From Streptomyces pyxinae (GTDB taxonomy: Bacteria; Actinomycetota; Actinomycetes; Streptomycetales; Streptomycetaceae), in contig NZ_JANUGQ010000031.1 in assembly GCF_024756275.1 (NCBI RefSeq), positions 16,302 to 80,301 of the forward strand: a stretch of DNA of 64,000 nt, given 5' to 3'. Position numbers and translations under genes: made by a program. Under the pieces are notes generated by a model that did no database searches, was not told where the DNA came from, and saw only the letters and a program-made list of their open reading frames with translations. Positions 27,262 to 34,324 of this stretch are shown here, one piece after another (within the stretch, counting starts at the first letter, position 1; the number at the start of each line of letters is the position of its first letter).

Positions 27262-28071
27262 TCAGACCCCGACCTCCACCAGCCGCTTGCCGTCGAAGGT
27301 CCGGACCTCGAAGTGGTCGATGTCGGCGCGGTTCATGGCCGAGCCGCCGTGCACATACAGCGGGGAGCGGGCGGCCGGCCGCGGGCTGTCCGGGATGCCG
27401 TACCCCCACTTCGGCACCGACCAGGAGGTGACGACCTCCTCCTCGCCGCTCTTGGAGACGGCGATCAGATTGCACTTCAGCGGACCCTTGACGTTCTTCA
27501 GCTCCAGGACGGTGTGGGTGCCCCAGGCCTTCTTCTCCATGCCCACCGTCGCGGTCACCCCGGTCCCCGCGTCGGTGGCCTCGGCCTTCTCCGGCATGTG
27601 GTGGAAGAAGGCGTCCTCGGCCGGGCTGGTGGGGTGCGGGTCGGCGGTGGCCTGGTGGGTACGGGTGTCGTCGCCCCGGGAGACCACCACGGCGACGGCC
27701 GGGCCGCCGATGATCAGCGCGGCGGCGGCCGCGACCAGACAGCGGGTGCGCCGGCGCCGCCGGGCCCGCTTCACCGCGACCTCGTCCACCAGCCGGTCCA
27801 GCAACCGCGGCCCCGGCACGGCCGCGAGGGCCGGCGGCGGGGGCGGGGGCGGCGGCACGGAGAGTGGCCGGGGCGCCGGTCCCGGGGACTCCGCGAGCAG
27901 GGCGAGCATCGGTTCCATCCCGGAGAACTCCTCCAGGTGCTCCGCGCAGATGTCACAGCCCGCCAGGTGTGCCTCGAAGGCGGTGGCTTCGGCATTGTCG
28001 AGAATGCCGAGCACATAGGCCCCGACGGTGTCGTGCACCGACTCGTTCCCGTGTGCGGCAGGCGACGTCAT
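27262..28071 (-). CDS. Transmembrane anti-sigma factor (zinc-finger type)
   Basis: 269 residues from ATG 28071, which overlaps the sigma gene stop (ATGA). The N-terminal ZAS-type domain has the H-x3-C-x2-C motif HLAGCDIC plus an upstream conserved HDTVGAYVLGILDNAEATAFEAH helix. A Pro-rich linker with an eight-proline run follows, then one membrane span (CLVAAAAALIIGGPAVAVVV, about 117-136) and an extracytoplasmic domain of about 130 residues. It should hold its cognate sigma factor inactive at the membrane until an envelope signal triggers release. Context and gene order suggest the RsuA counterpart of S. coelicolor; that comparison is from memory. Confidence 0.88.
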   Translation of the reverse strand: MTSPAAHGNESVHDTVGAYVLGILDNAEATAFEAHLAGCDICAEHLEEFSGMEPMLALLAESPGPAPRPLSVPPPPPPPPALAAVPGPRLLDRLVDEVAVKRARRRRRTRCLVAAAAALIIGGPAVAVVVSRGDDTRTHQATADPHPTSPAEDAFFHHMPEKAEATDAGTGVTATVGMEKKAWGTHTVLELKNVKGPLKCNLIAVSKSGEEEVVTSWSVPKWGYGIPDSPRPAARSPLYVHGGSAMNRADIDHFEVRTFDGKRLVEVGV

Positions 28072-28664
28072 GCCGAGATCCCCCTCTCCTCCAGAGCGAG
28101 CTTCATGGAACGCAGCGCGTAGAACACCCGGGACCGGACCGTCCCGCTGGGTATGCCGAGGGTCTCGGCAGCCTCGTTGACCGTACGCCCCTTGAAGTAG
28201 GTCTCGACAAGGACTTCCCGGTGGGCCGGGGTCAGATCGTCGAGCGCGTCCGAGAGCGTCATCAGCCACAACGCCTTGTCTATCTCGTCCTCCGCGGGCA
28301 TGACCTCCAGCGGTGACGGTTCGACCTCCTGCGGCCGGGCCTGCCGGCTTCGGTGGCCGTCGATGACGATGCGGCGGGCGACCGTCACCAGCCAGGGTCG
28401 GACGGAGCCGGTGGCCCGGTTGAGCTGACCGGCGTTCTTCCAGGCACGGATGAGCGTCTCCTGTACGACGTCCTCGGCGCGCTGGCGATCGCCGGCGACG
28501 AGGCGGCAGACGTAGGCGAGCAGCGGTCCGGCGTGCTCGCGGTAGAGCGCCCGCATCAGTTCCTCGTCCGGGACGTCGGTACTGGTGCGTGGTGGTGGCA
28601 CAGCGCGATGCCGGGCCCGATGCGTCCCCCGACGGTCATCGGCCACGGCGGCATCCTTGCGCAC
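28068..28664 (-). CDS. ECF-family RNA polymerase sigma factor (SigU-like)
   Basis: 198 residues from GTG 28664, six bases after GGGAGG. Region 2: ELMRALYREHAGPLLAYVCRLVAGDRQRAEDVVQETLIRAWKNA with the -10 recognition helix. Region 4: LDDLTPAHREVLVETYFKGRTVNEAAETLGIPSGTVRSRVFYALRSMKLAL with a clear helix-turn-helix. It directs RNA polymerase to a specific regulon under envelope stress and is controlled by the coupled anti-sigma gene downstream. Identity as SigU rests on the gene neighbourhood recalled from S. coelicolor, so the symbol is left blank. Confidence 0.92.
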   Translation of the reverse strand: MRKDAAVADDRRGTHRARHRAVPPPRTSTDVPDEELMRALYREHAGPLLAYVCRLVAGDRQRAEDVVQETLIRAWKNAGQLNRATGSVRPWLVTVARRIVIDGHRSRQARPQEVEPSPLEVMPAEDEIDKALWLMTLSDALDDLTPAHREVLVETYFKGRTVNEAAETLGIPSGTVRSRVFYALRSMKLALEERGISA

Positions 28665-28828
28665 CTGGAACCTCCCGGTCGAGACCTTGATCTGACTCGT
28701 TGTCCCCCATCACTACGGAAGGGCCCCGGGTTCGACTCAACGCGCGTCAGAAATTTCCCGGCCAACTCCCGCCGCTCGCCGGAGATGGCCGGATTCGGTT
28801 CACCACATGCCTTTTCGCTGCCCGCTGT

Positions 28829-29410
28829 TCAGTATCCGGCCGGTGGCGGATCGTCATGCAGGATGCGCTGGTGGAGATAATGATCACGCCACTCCCCCGC
28901 GATGTGCAGATAGCGCGGCGCGAGACCGATCCGCTCAAAACCACACCTGGCCAGAACCCGCTGGGAGGCGAGGTTGTCCAGCAGCGTGCCCGCCTGGATC
29001 CGGTGCAGCCCCAGGGTCTCCCGGGCCGCCCGGCACACCTCCGTCACCAGCGCCGTGGCGAGCCCCCGCCCGGTGTACTCCGCGTCCGTCCAGTAGCCGA
29101 GCGAGGCACTGCGGAACGGCCCCCGCACGATCCCGGAGAGCCGCGCCCCCGCCACGATCCGCCCCGGCTCCCCGCCCGGCCTCCCGTCCGTCTCCCCGCC
29201 CATCCCTCCGCCCGTCCCCCCGCACGTCTCCTCGACCGCGAACCACTGCGGCGCCCCGGCCTCCCGCAGCCGCTCCGCCTGCCCCTCCGGGGTGTAGAAC
29301 TCCGCGCCCCGCTCCGGCTCGTACGGCCGCAGATGCTCCCGGTTCCGCCGGAACGCCCCCGCCAGCGCGACCGCGTCCCCGGGCTCACCCGCCCTGATGA
29401 TGATCGTCAT
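28829..29410 (-). CDS. GNAT-family N-acetyltransferase (RimJ/RimL-like)
   Basis: 193 residues from ATG 29410. The acetyl-CoA fold is recognisable: IIIRAGEPGDAVALAGAFRRNREHL, the core strand LSGIVRGPFRSASLGYWTDAEYTGRGLATALVTEVCRAA with the Gly-rich pyrophosphate loop (Y-T-G-R-G-L-A), and LHRIQAGTLLDNLASQRVLARCGFERIGLAPRYLHIAGEWRDHYLH, the usual Asn/Ser-Arg-Val region. Substrate (ribosomal protein, drug or metabolite amine) unknown. A Gly-rich loop (GGTGGGMGGETDGRPGGEPG) is inserted before the core. It shares a short intergenic promoter region with the divergent vapBC genes. Confidence 0.88.
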   Translation of the reverse strand: MTIIIRAGEPGDAVALAGAFRRNREHLRPYEPERGAEFYTPEGQAERLREAGAPQWFAVEETCGGTGGGMGGETDGRPGGEPGRIVAGARLSGIVRGPFRSASLGYWTDAEYTGRGLATALVTEVCRAARETLGLHRIQAGTLLDNLASQRVLARCGFERIGLAPRYLHIAGEWRDHYLHQRILHDDPPPAGY

Positions 29411-29431
29411 GGGCGTACGGTACCCATCGCC

Positions 29432-29462
29432 TTGTATGCACCATACAGATGGCACATACAAT
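29432..29462 (+). promoter_or_regulatory. vapBC promoter with overlapping palindromic operator
   Basis: TTGTAT (29432-29437) and TACAAT (29457-29462) are plausible -35 and -10 hexamers 19 bases apart. The same stretch contains the perfect palindrome TGTATG-CAC-CATACA (29433-29447) and another CATACAA half-site (29455-29461). This is the expected layout for autorepression by a VapBC complex, and it could also affect the divergent acetyltransferase gene. Confidence 0.65.
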
Positions 29463-29494
29463 GCCCACCTCGGCACCAATCGAGGAGGCAGTGC

Positions 29495-29713
29495 GTGTCC
29501 GCCACTCAGATCGACATCGATGACGAGGCTCTCGCCGAAGCGATGAGGCTCTCGGGGGCCCGCACCAAGAAGGAGACGGTGAACCTGGCCCTCCGCGAAT
29601 ACGCGGAGCGGCGGCGGCGCACCGAGGCCCGCATGCGGCATTTCCGCGCCGCGCAGACGTGGAACGAGAAGGACTTCTGGGACCGGCACACGGCCGAGAA
29701 GGGGACCGACTGA
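29495..29713 (+). CDS. VapB-type antitoxin
   Basis: 72 residues from GTG 29495, behind GAGGAGG. N-terminal ATQIDIDDEALAEAMRLSGARTKKETVNLALREYAERRRR is the ribbon-helix-helix DNA-binding fold typical of VapB (DUF2191-like), and the C-terminal RMRHFRAAQTWNEKDFWDRH segment is the flexible region that wraps the toxin. It neutralises the downstream PIN-domain RNase and represses its own operon. One base separates it from the toxin gene. The genes sit in the accessory segment between the sigma locus and ssrA. Confidence 0.88.
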   Translation: MSATQIDIDDEALAEAMRLSGARTKKETVNLALREYAERRRRTEARMRHFRAAQTWNEKDFWDRHTAEKGTD

Positions 29714-29714
29714 C

Positions 29715-30131
29715 GTGCTGCGCTACGTGATCGACTCCACGGCGGTCTGGCGCATCCAACGGGACCAGCGGCTGTCCGAAGCCTGGGGCCACGAGACCGA
29801 CGAGGGCAATATCGGGTCCTGTCGTCCGCAGCGCACAGAGTTCCGCCGCTCGGCCCGCGACCTCGACGAGTACGAGGCCATGACCGACATGTTCGGTGAC
29901 CTCTATCCGGCCGTTCCCGTGCCGAAGAACGCCTGGCAGTGGATCGAGACCGCCCAGTACCGGCTTGCCCAGCGGGGCAGACATCAGAGTCTGTCGGTCG
30001 TCGACTGGATGCTGTGCGCCACCGCCGCCCATCACGGACTGGTGATCCTCCACGACGACAAGGATTTCCCCGTCGCCGCCGGGCTGCTGTCCGGCGTCGC
30101 CGAACACAACGTCCACCTGGTTCCCCGCTGA
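29715..30131 (+). CDS. VapC-type PIN-domain ribonuclease toxin
   Basis: 138 residues from GTG 29715. PIN-domain acidic residues are in place: Asp7 (YVIDSTAV), Glu42 (RTEFRRS), Asp97 (SVVDWMLCATAAHHG) and Asp114/115/117 (LHDDKDF). It is a Mg-dependent endoribonuclease, usually cutting tRNA or rRNA, kept inactive by the cognate VapB encoded one base upstream. All key residues are present, so the system looks intact. A long-loop hairpin with a 10-bp stem (30138-30147 with 30184-30193) follows the stop and could end transcription. Confidence 0.9.
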   Translation: MLRYVIDSTAVWRIQRDQRLSEAWGHETDEGNIGSCRPQRTEFRRSARDLDEYEAMTDMFGDLYPAVPVPKNAWQWIETAQYRLAQRGRHQSLSVVDWMLCATAAHHGLVILHDDKDFPVAAGLLSGVAEHNVHLVPR

Positions 30132-30473
30132 GATCGTCGGGTACGGGCGGCTCCCGCTGAAACGCGGTCCCGGCCGCCACCCACCCGTACCCGGTACGTG
30201 CCCGGCCCACGTCCGGCGGACCGGACGGCCGTCCTCGCCCGTCTGAGCCCAAGGCCGTCGGCCGGCTCGCGTCAATGAGGCGCCGGATGGCGGCGCGGCC
30301 GAAGTGACACCTCCTCAGTCATCGCGACGCATGCCCGCGGCGACCACGGTCCGGGACAGTTCCCCACCCGCCCGGCCTCCCCTCCTCCTCCCGCCCAACT
30401 CATGGCCCGGCGGCGCCCATCAGCGCCGAAATGAGTTGGACCAGGGGGCCTGGCCGCCGGAAGGCTGGCCCCC
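30132..30473. other. Gap after vapC
   Basis: 342 bases with no supported gene. CGGGTACGGG (30138-30147) and CCCGTACCCG (30184-30193) can pair as a weak terminator for vapBC. The right end should contain the promoter for the MFS gene; GGAAGG lies shortly before its GTG. Confidence 0.5.
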
Positions 30474-31702
30474 GTGCCCCTCGCCTCCTCACGCGCGCCC
30501 CTCCTCCGCCCCTACACCCGCCTCTTCGGCCTTCCCGGCACCCGGGCGTTCACCGCCGGGGCGCTCGTCGCCCGGCTGCCGATGGGCATGTTCAGCGTCA
30601 GCGCGGTGCTGATGATCGCCGAGCGGTACGGCTCCTACGCCCTGGCCGGCGCGGTCACCGCCACCGGGCTCGCCGCCACCGCCCTGGTCGCCCCGTTCAC
30701 CGCGCGGCTGGTCGACCGGCACGGCCAGGCCCGGGTCGCCGTGCCCGCCACCGCCGTCGCCGTGCTCGGCTCGCTCGCCCTGCTGCTCTGCGTACGGCTC
30801 GGGGCACCCGCCTGGACCCTGTTCGCCGCCTATGCCGCGACCGCCACCACGCCCAACACCGGCGGCATGGCCCGCGCCCGCTGGGCCCATCTGTACCGCG
30901 ACGACCCGGCCGCCCGGCACACCGCCAACGCCTTCGAGCAGGCCGTGGACGAGTTCTGCTTCATGGCCGGCCCGGTGCTGGCCGCGTTCCTCTGCGCCGT
31001 CCTCTTCCCCGAGGCGGGCACCCTGACCGGCGCGGTGCTGCTGCTCACCGGGGTGCTGCTGTTCGCCGCCCAGCGCCCGACCGAGCCGCCCGTCGCGCCG
31101 CCGGGCCGCGCCCCGGCCGCCTCGCCGCTCCGCTCGCCCGGCGTGCCGTCCCTGCTGGCCGTCTTCCTGGCGACCGGCGCGGTCTTCGGCGCCCTGGAGG
31201 TGGCCACCCTGTCCCTGGCCGCGGGCCGGCCGGGGGCGTGGTCCTCGCCCTCCAGGCCGCCGGCTCCTGTCTGGCCGGCCTCCTCTACGGCCGCTCCGCC
31301 CGGACCGCCCGCCTCGCCACCTGTCTGGCCGCCATGACCGCCCTGCTGACCCTCCCGCTGCTGGCCGCCGTCACCACCGGCTCGCTCGCCGCCCTGGCGC
31401 CCGCGCTGCTCCTGGCGGGCGCGGCGACGGCGCCCACGATGGTGACCGGCATGTCCCTGCTCCAGCACCGGACACCGCCCACCCGCCTCAACGAGGCGAT
31501 GACCCTGGCCGTGACCGCCCTCCTGGCGGGTATCGCCGCCGGCACCGCCACCACCGGCTGGCTGGCCGACCACACCGCCCCCGCCTCCGGCCTCCCGTAC
31601 CTGGTCCCCCCGACCGCCGCCGCCCTCGCCCTGACCCTGGCCATCCTCAGCACCCGGCCGGCGGCCGAGAAGCCCCGGCTCCACGCTCCCGCACGGCCCT
31701 AA
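30474..31702 (+). pseudogene. MFS transporter gene interrupted by a frameshift
   Basis: The first part (GTG 30474 to about 31225) encodes an ordinary MFS N-terminal half: LPMGMFSVSAVLMIAERYGSY, LVDRHGQARVAV, WAHLYRDDPAARHTANAFEQAVDEFCFMAGPVLAAF. After EVATLSLAAGRPG the frame runs into Pro/Ser-rich nonsense and stops at 31337, while the frame two bases over continues with GGVVLALQAAGSCLAGLLYGRSARTARLATCL and further membrane spans to a TAA at 31702. The joint is near 31220-31235, beside a run of five Gs. Either a small deletion has inactivated the gene, or the assembly lost a base. It belongs to the YbfB/sugar-efflux-like MFS group. Confidence 0.75.
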
Positions 31703-31711
31703 GCTCACCCC

Positions 31712-32527
31712 ATGGCCACCCACACCCCCGCGACCATCCGCACCCTGGACGGCCTCCACCTCGCCGCCACGCTGACCCTCCCGCCCACCCGGCCCTCCCA
31801 GGCCGTCGTCCTGGTCCACGGCGGCGGCGTCACCCGCGAGGAGGGCGGCTTCTTCACCCGGCTCGCGGACGGCTTGGCGGAGTCCGGCATCGCCGCCCTC
31901 CGCTTCGACCTGCGCGGCCACGGCGAGAGCGAGGGCCGCCAGGAGGAACTGACCCTCGCCACCATCCTCAACGACGTCCGGGTCGCCCTCGCCCACACCC
32001 GCGAGACCACCGGCGCGGCCGAACTCACCCTGCTCGGCGCCAGCTTCGGCGGCGGCATCTGTGCCCACTACGCCGCCGAACGCCCTCAGGACCTGACTCG
32101 GCTGGTCCTGTTCAATCCCCAGCTCGACTACAAGTGGCGCACCATCGACAGCCGTCCCTACTGGACCGACGACACCATCAGCGAGGATGCCGCCCGCGAA
32201 CTCACCGAGCAGGGCGCCCTCCGGTTCACCCCCACCCTGCGCCACGGGCGTCCCCTGCTGAACGAGGTCTTCTGGCTGCGCCCCCACGAGTCCCTGAGCG
32301 CGGTGCGGGCCCCGACCCTCATCGTCCACGGCACCGCCGACACCCTCGTCCTGTTCGAGTCCTCCCGCACCGCCACCGCCCGCTTCACCGCTCCCTGCCG
32401 CCTCGTCCCCGTGGACGGCGCCCAGCACGGCTTCGCCGCCCACGACGACCCGCAGTACCTCACCCCGACGAGCCGCCACTACCAGAGCTTCGTCATCCGC
32501 ACCGTCACCGAGTGGCTGACCGACTAG
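31712..32527 (+). CDS. Alpha/beta hydrolase (serine aminopeptidase S33/esterase type)
   Basis: 271 residues from ATG 31712. The oxyanion strand is VVLVHGGGVTREEGGFFTRLADGLA, the nucleophile elbow is GASFGG (Ser111), the acid is Asp210 in HGTADTLV, and the base is His239 in DGAQHGF. RFDLRGHGESEG is the classical strand after the oxyanion loop. There is no signal peptide, so it is a cytoplasmic hydrolase of small esters, lactones or peptides; substrate unknown. It lies ten bases after the interrupted MFS gene and probably shared its transcript. Its stop overlaps that of the convergent regulator remnant. Confidence 0.9.
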   Translation: MATHTPATIRTLDGLHLAATLTLPPTRPSQAVVLVHGGGVTREEGGFFTRLADGLAESGIAALRFDLRGHGESEGRQEELTLATILNDVRVALAHTRETTGAAELTLLGASFGGGICAHYAAERPQDLTRLVLFNPQLDYKWRTIDSRPYWTDDTISEDAARELTEQGALRFTPTLRHGRPLLNEVFWLRPHESLSAVRAPTLIVHGTADTLVLFESSRTATARFTAPCRLVPVDGAQHGFAAHDDPQYLTPTSRHYQSFVIRTVTEWLTD

Positions 32528-32868
32528 CCGGCACGAAGCGCTTCACGGAATTCGCGTACCGCGGGACGCCCGTTCCATCGCTCAAGAGCGCAGGAGGTCT
32601 CCTGGAGCACCCGCAGCGTCCGTCCCGACTTCACGGATGACGCCACCTTCACGGACACGGTGCCGACTCGGGCCGCTTCATCCGGTTCACCGCTGAGCGC
32701 CAAAGCGGTCGCACGACGAGCGTTGAACAGTCCGCCGTCCCGGAAGGAGAGCCCGTCGGTACGCATGGCGTTCTCGAAGACCTGCACGGCGATTCCCGGC
32801 TTCCCCGCCTCCGTGAAGCTCACGGCGTTACGCAGCAGTATCGTCTGCGTGTTGAAGTACGAGCCCAT
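32524..32868 (-). pseudogene. C-terminal remnant of a TPR-containing XRE-type regulator
   Basis: 114 codons from the first ATG; the frame stays open further upstream (reading WAATTLARAGGEEPNGMGSYF) but no helix-turn-helix or start is found before the tmRNA region. The visible part (TQTILLRNAVSFTEAGKPGIAVQVFENAM and DGGLFNARRATALALSGEPDEAARVGTVSV) resembles the helical-repeat C-termini of Streptomyces XRE-family regulators. It therefore appears to be the stump of a gene whose 5' two thirds have been lost, consistent with decay of a mobile segment next to ssrA. An intact short protein of unknown function is the alternative. Confidence 0.55.
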
Positions 32869-33055
32869 GCCATTCGGTTCCTCACCACCCGCTCGCGCGA
32901 GGGTCGTCGCCGCCCAGCTCGCACGGGAACTGCGCGACTGCGCGGTGGTGGACCTGGCGGAAGAGGCCGGCGGGCAGCGCTCGTCGGCGCCCCGCTCCGG
33001 CTCCCGAGGATCGGGCCGTCCCGGGCGCTCGGCCGCGAGGGCCCCGGAACGCGAG

Positions 33056-33085
33056 AACGGCGCCTTCGTGGCCGAAGGCGCCGTT
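33056..33085 (-). terminator. ssrA terminator
   Basis: Perfect 13-bp stem AACGGCGCCTTCG / CGAAGGCGCCGTT with a TGGC loop, 59 bases beyond the mature 3' end of tmRNA on the minus strand. Confidence 0.85.
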
Positions 33086-33143
33086 CCTCAGGGGTGATCT
33101 ACGCGGAGCCGCTCGTCCTTGCGGAAGAGCGGGACTGCGCCGG

Positions 33144-33510
33144 TGGAGATGGCGGGAATCGAACCCGCGTCCAACGGTGCGGAACCAGGGCTTCTCCGTG
33201 TGCAGTCCGCTTCGCTTTTCTCAGCCCCGGAGATCACGCGGACAAGTCTCCGACGGGCTCAGTCACTGTTTGATTTCCCTCTGCACCCCGTGACCGGGTT
33301 CAGAGGTTTAGACCCCTAGCTGATGCCAGGATCCGGGACGGGATCAAGCCCGGGCTGACACTTCGCAAGTCGCTACTTAGGCAGCGAGGGCGAAGGAATC
33401 GCGCTTGGTGTTGGCGATTATTGGTTTCGGCGCGTGGTTTACGAGATCATTGCCGCTTCCTCGACACGCTTCCCCTGCTTCGACAGCCGCTGTCGAAACC
33501 GATCATCCCC
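33144..33510 (-). ncRNA. ssrA: Transfer-messenger RNA (tmRNA)
   Basis: About 367 nt. The 5' end GGGGATGATCGGTTTCGACA is diagnostic and pairs with the 3' end CATCTCC, giving the alanine-identity G-U wobble at the third pair; the T-arm reads CGGGTTCGATTCCCG. Discriminator A corresponds to 33144; only CC of CCA is encoded. The resume codon is GCC at 33415-33413 and the tag ORF (33415 to the TAA at 33377) encodes ANTKRDSFALAA, ending in the ALAA degradation signal. With SmpB, encoded 185 bases upstream on the same strand, it rescues ribosomes from stop-less mRNAs and tags the products for proteolysis. Confidence 0.97.
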
Positions 33511-33694
33511 CTGTTGATTTTTCAACCCTCCGGAGAGGAACCCTCCGAGGAGGGTCGTGCCCCGAGGGGCTCGCTCCGGCGTGCGGAGCGGATGCCATCG
33601 TACGTGACCAACGCACGAGGTCGCCAGCTTATTTCCCCGACCGGGTGACGCGGGTCACCCCGGCGCCGGGGCCGGGCGCCCGGAGGGGCGGCGG

Positions 33695-34174
33695 TCAGCC
33701 GCGCTCGCGGCGGCGGACCGCCGAGATCACCCGCTCCGCCTCGCGGCGGTCCTGCTTCTCCCGCAGCGTCTGCCGCTTGTCGTACTCCTTCTTGCCCTTG
33801 GCGAGCGCGACCTCGACCTTGGCCCGGCCGTCCTTGAAGTACAGCGCCAGCGGCACGATGGTGTGGCCGGTCTCCTGGGACTTGCTCTCCAGCTTGTCGA
33901 TCTCCACCCGGTGCAGCAGCAGCTTCCGCTTGCGGCGGGCGCTGTGGTTGGTCCAGGTGCCCTGGCTGTACTCCGGGACGTGCACGTTGTGCAGCCACGC
34001 CTCGTGGTCGTCGATCTGCACGAACCCGTCCACCAGCGAGGCCCGCCCCTGGCGCAGCGACTTCACCTCGGTCCCGGTCAGCACGAGCCCGCACTCGTAG
34101 GTGTCCAGGACCAGGTAGTCGTGGTGCGCCTTCTTGTTCTGCGCGATGAGCTTGCGCCCTTTTTCCTTTGCCAT
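33695..34174 (-). CDS. smpB: SsrA-binding protein SmpB
   Basis: 159 residues from ATG 34174. The family OB-fold is unmistakable: KLIAQNKKAHHDYLVLDTYECGLVLTGTEVKSLRQGRASLVDGFVQIDDHEAWLHNVHVPEYSQG, followed by the RKRKLLLHRVEIDKL region and the C-terminal tail KGKKEYDKRQTLREKQDRREAERVISAVRRR, which folds into the mRNA path of the ribosome. It delivers tmRNA to stalled ribosomes. It is followed by ssrA, as in other streptomycetes. The upstream region shows no strong Shine-Dalgarno sequence, so the start is chosen by family length. Confidence 0.96.
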   Translation of the reverse strand: MAKEKGRKLIAQNKKAHHDYLVLDTYECGLVLTGTEVKSLRQGRASLVDGFVQIDDHEAWLHNVHVPEYSQGTWTNHSARRKRKLLLHRVEIDKLESKSQETGHTIVPLALYFKDGRAKVEVALAKGKKEYDKRQTLREKQDRREAERVISAVRRRERG

Positions 34175-34324
34175 AGTCCGGCCATTTTCGCACTACGGAC
34201 CCCCTGCGGGGCCAGCCAATACCCGCCCGGGGTTGCCACCTCGGCAAAGAAACCGCACCTCCACGGCCTTCCGGCCCCAGCATGACCGGACAGTCGCTCC
34301 CGGACGCTCCGGGCGCGCGGACCT

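Noticed and set aside
32660..33097. Plus-strand frame reading VVAAQLARELRDCAVVDLAEEAGG
   Set aside because: Antisense to the regulator remnant and runs into the ssrA terminator; no ribosome site.
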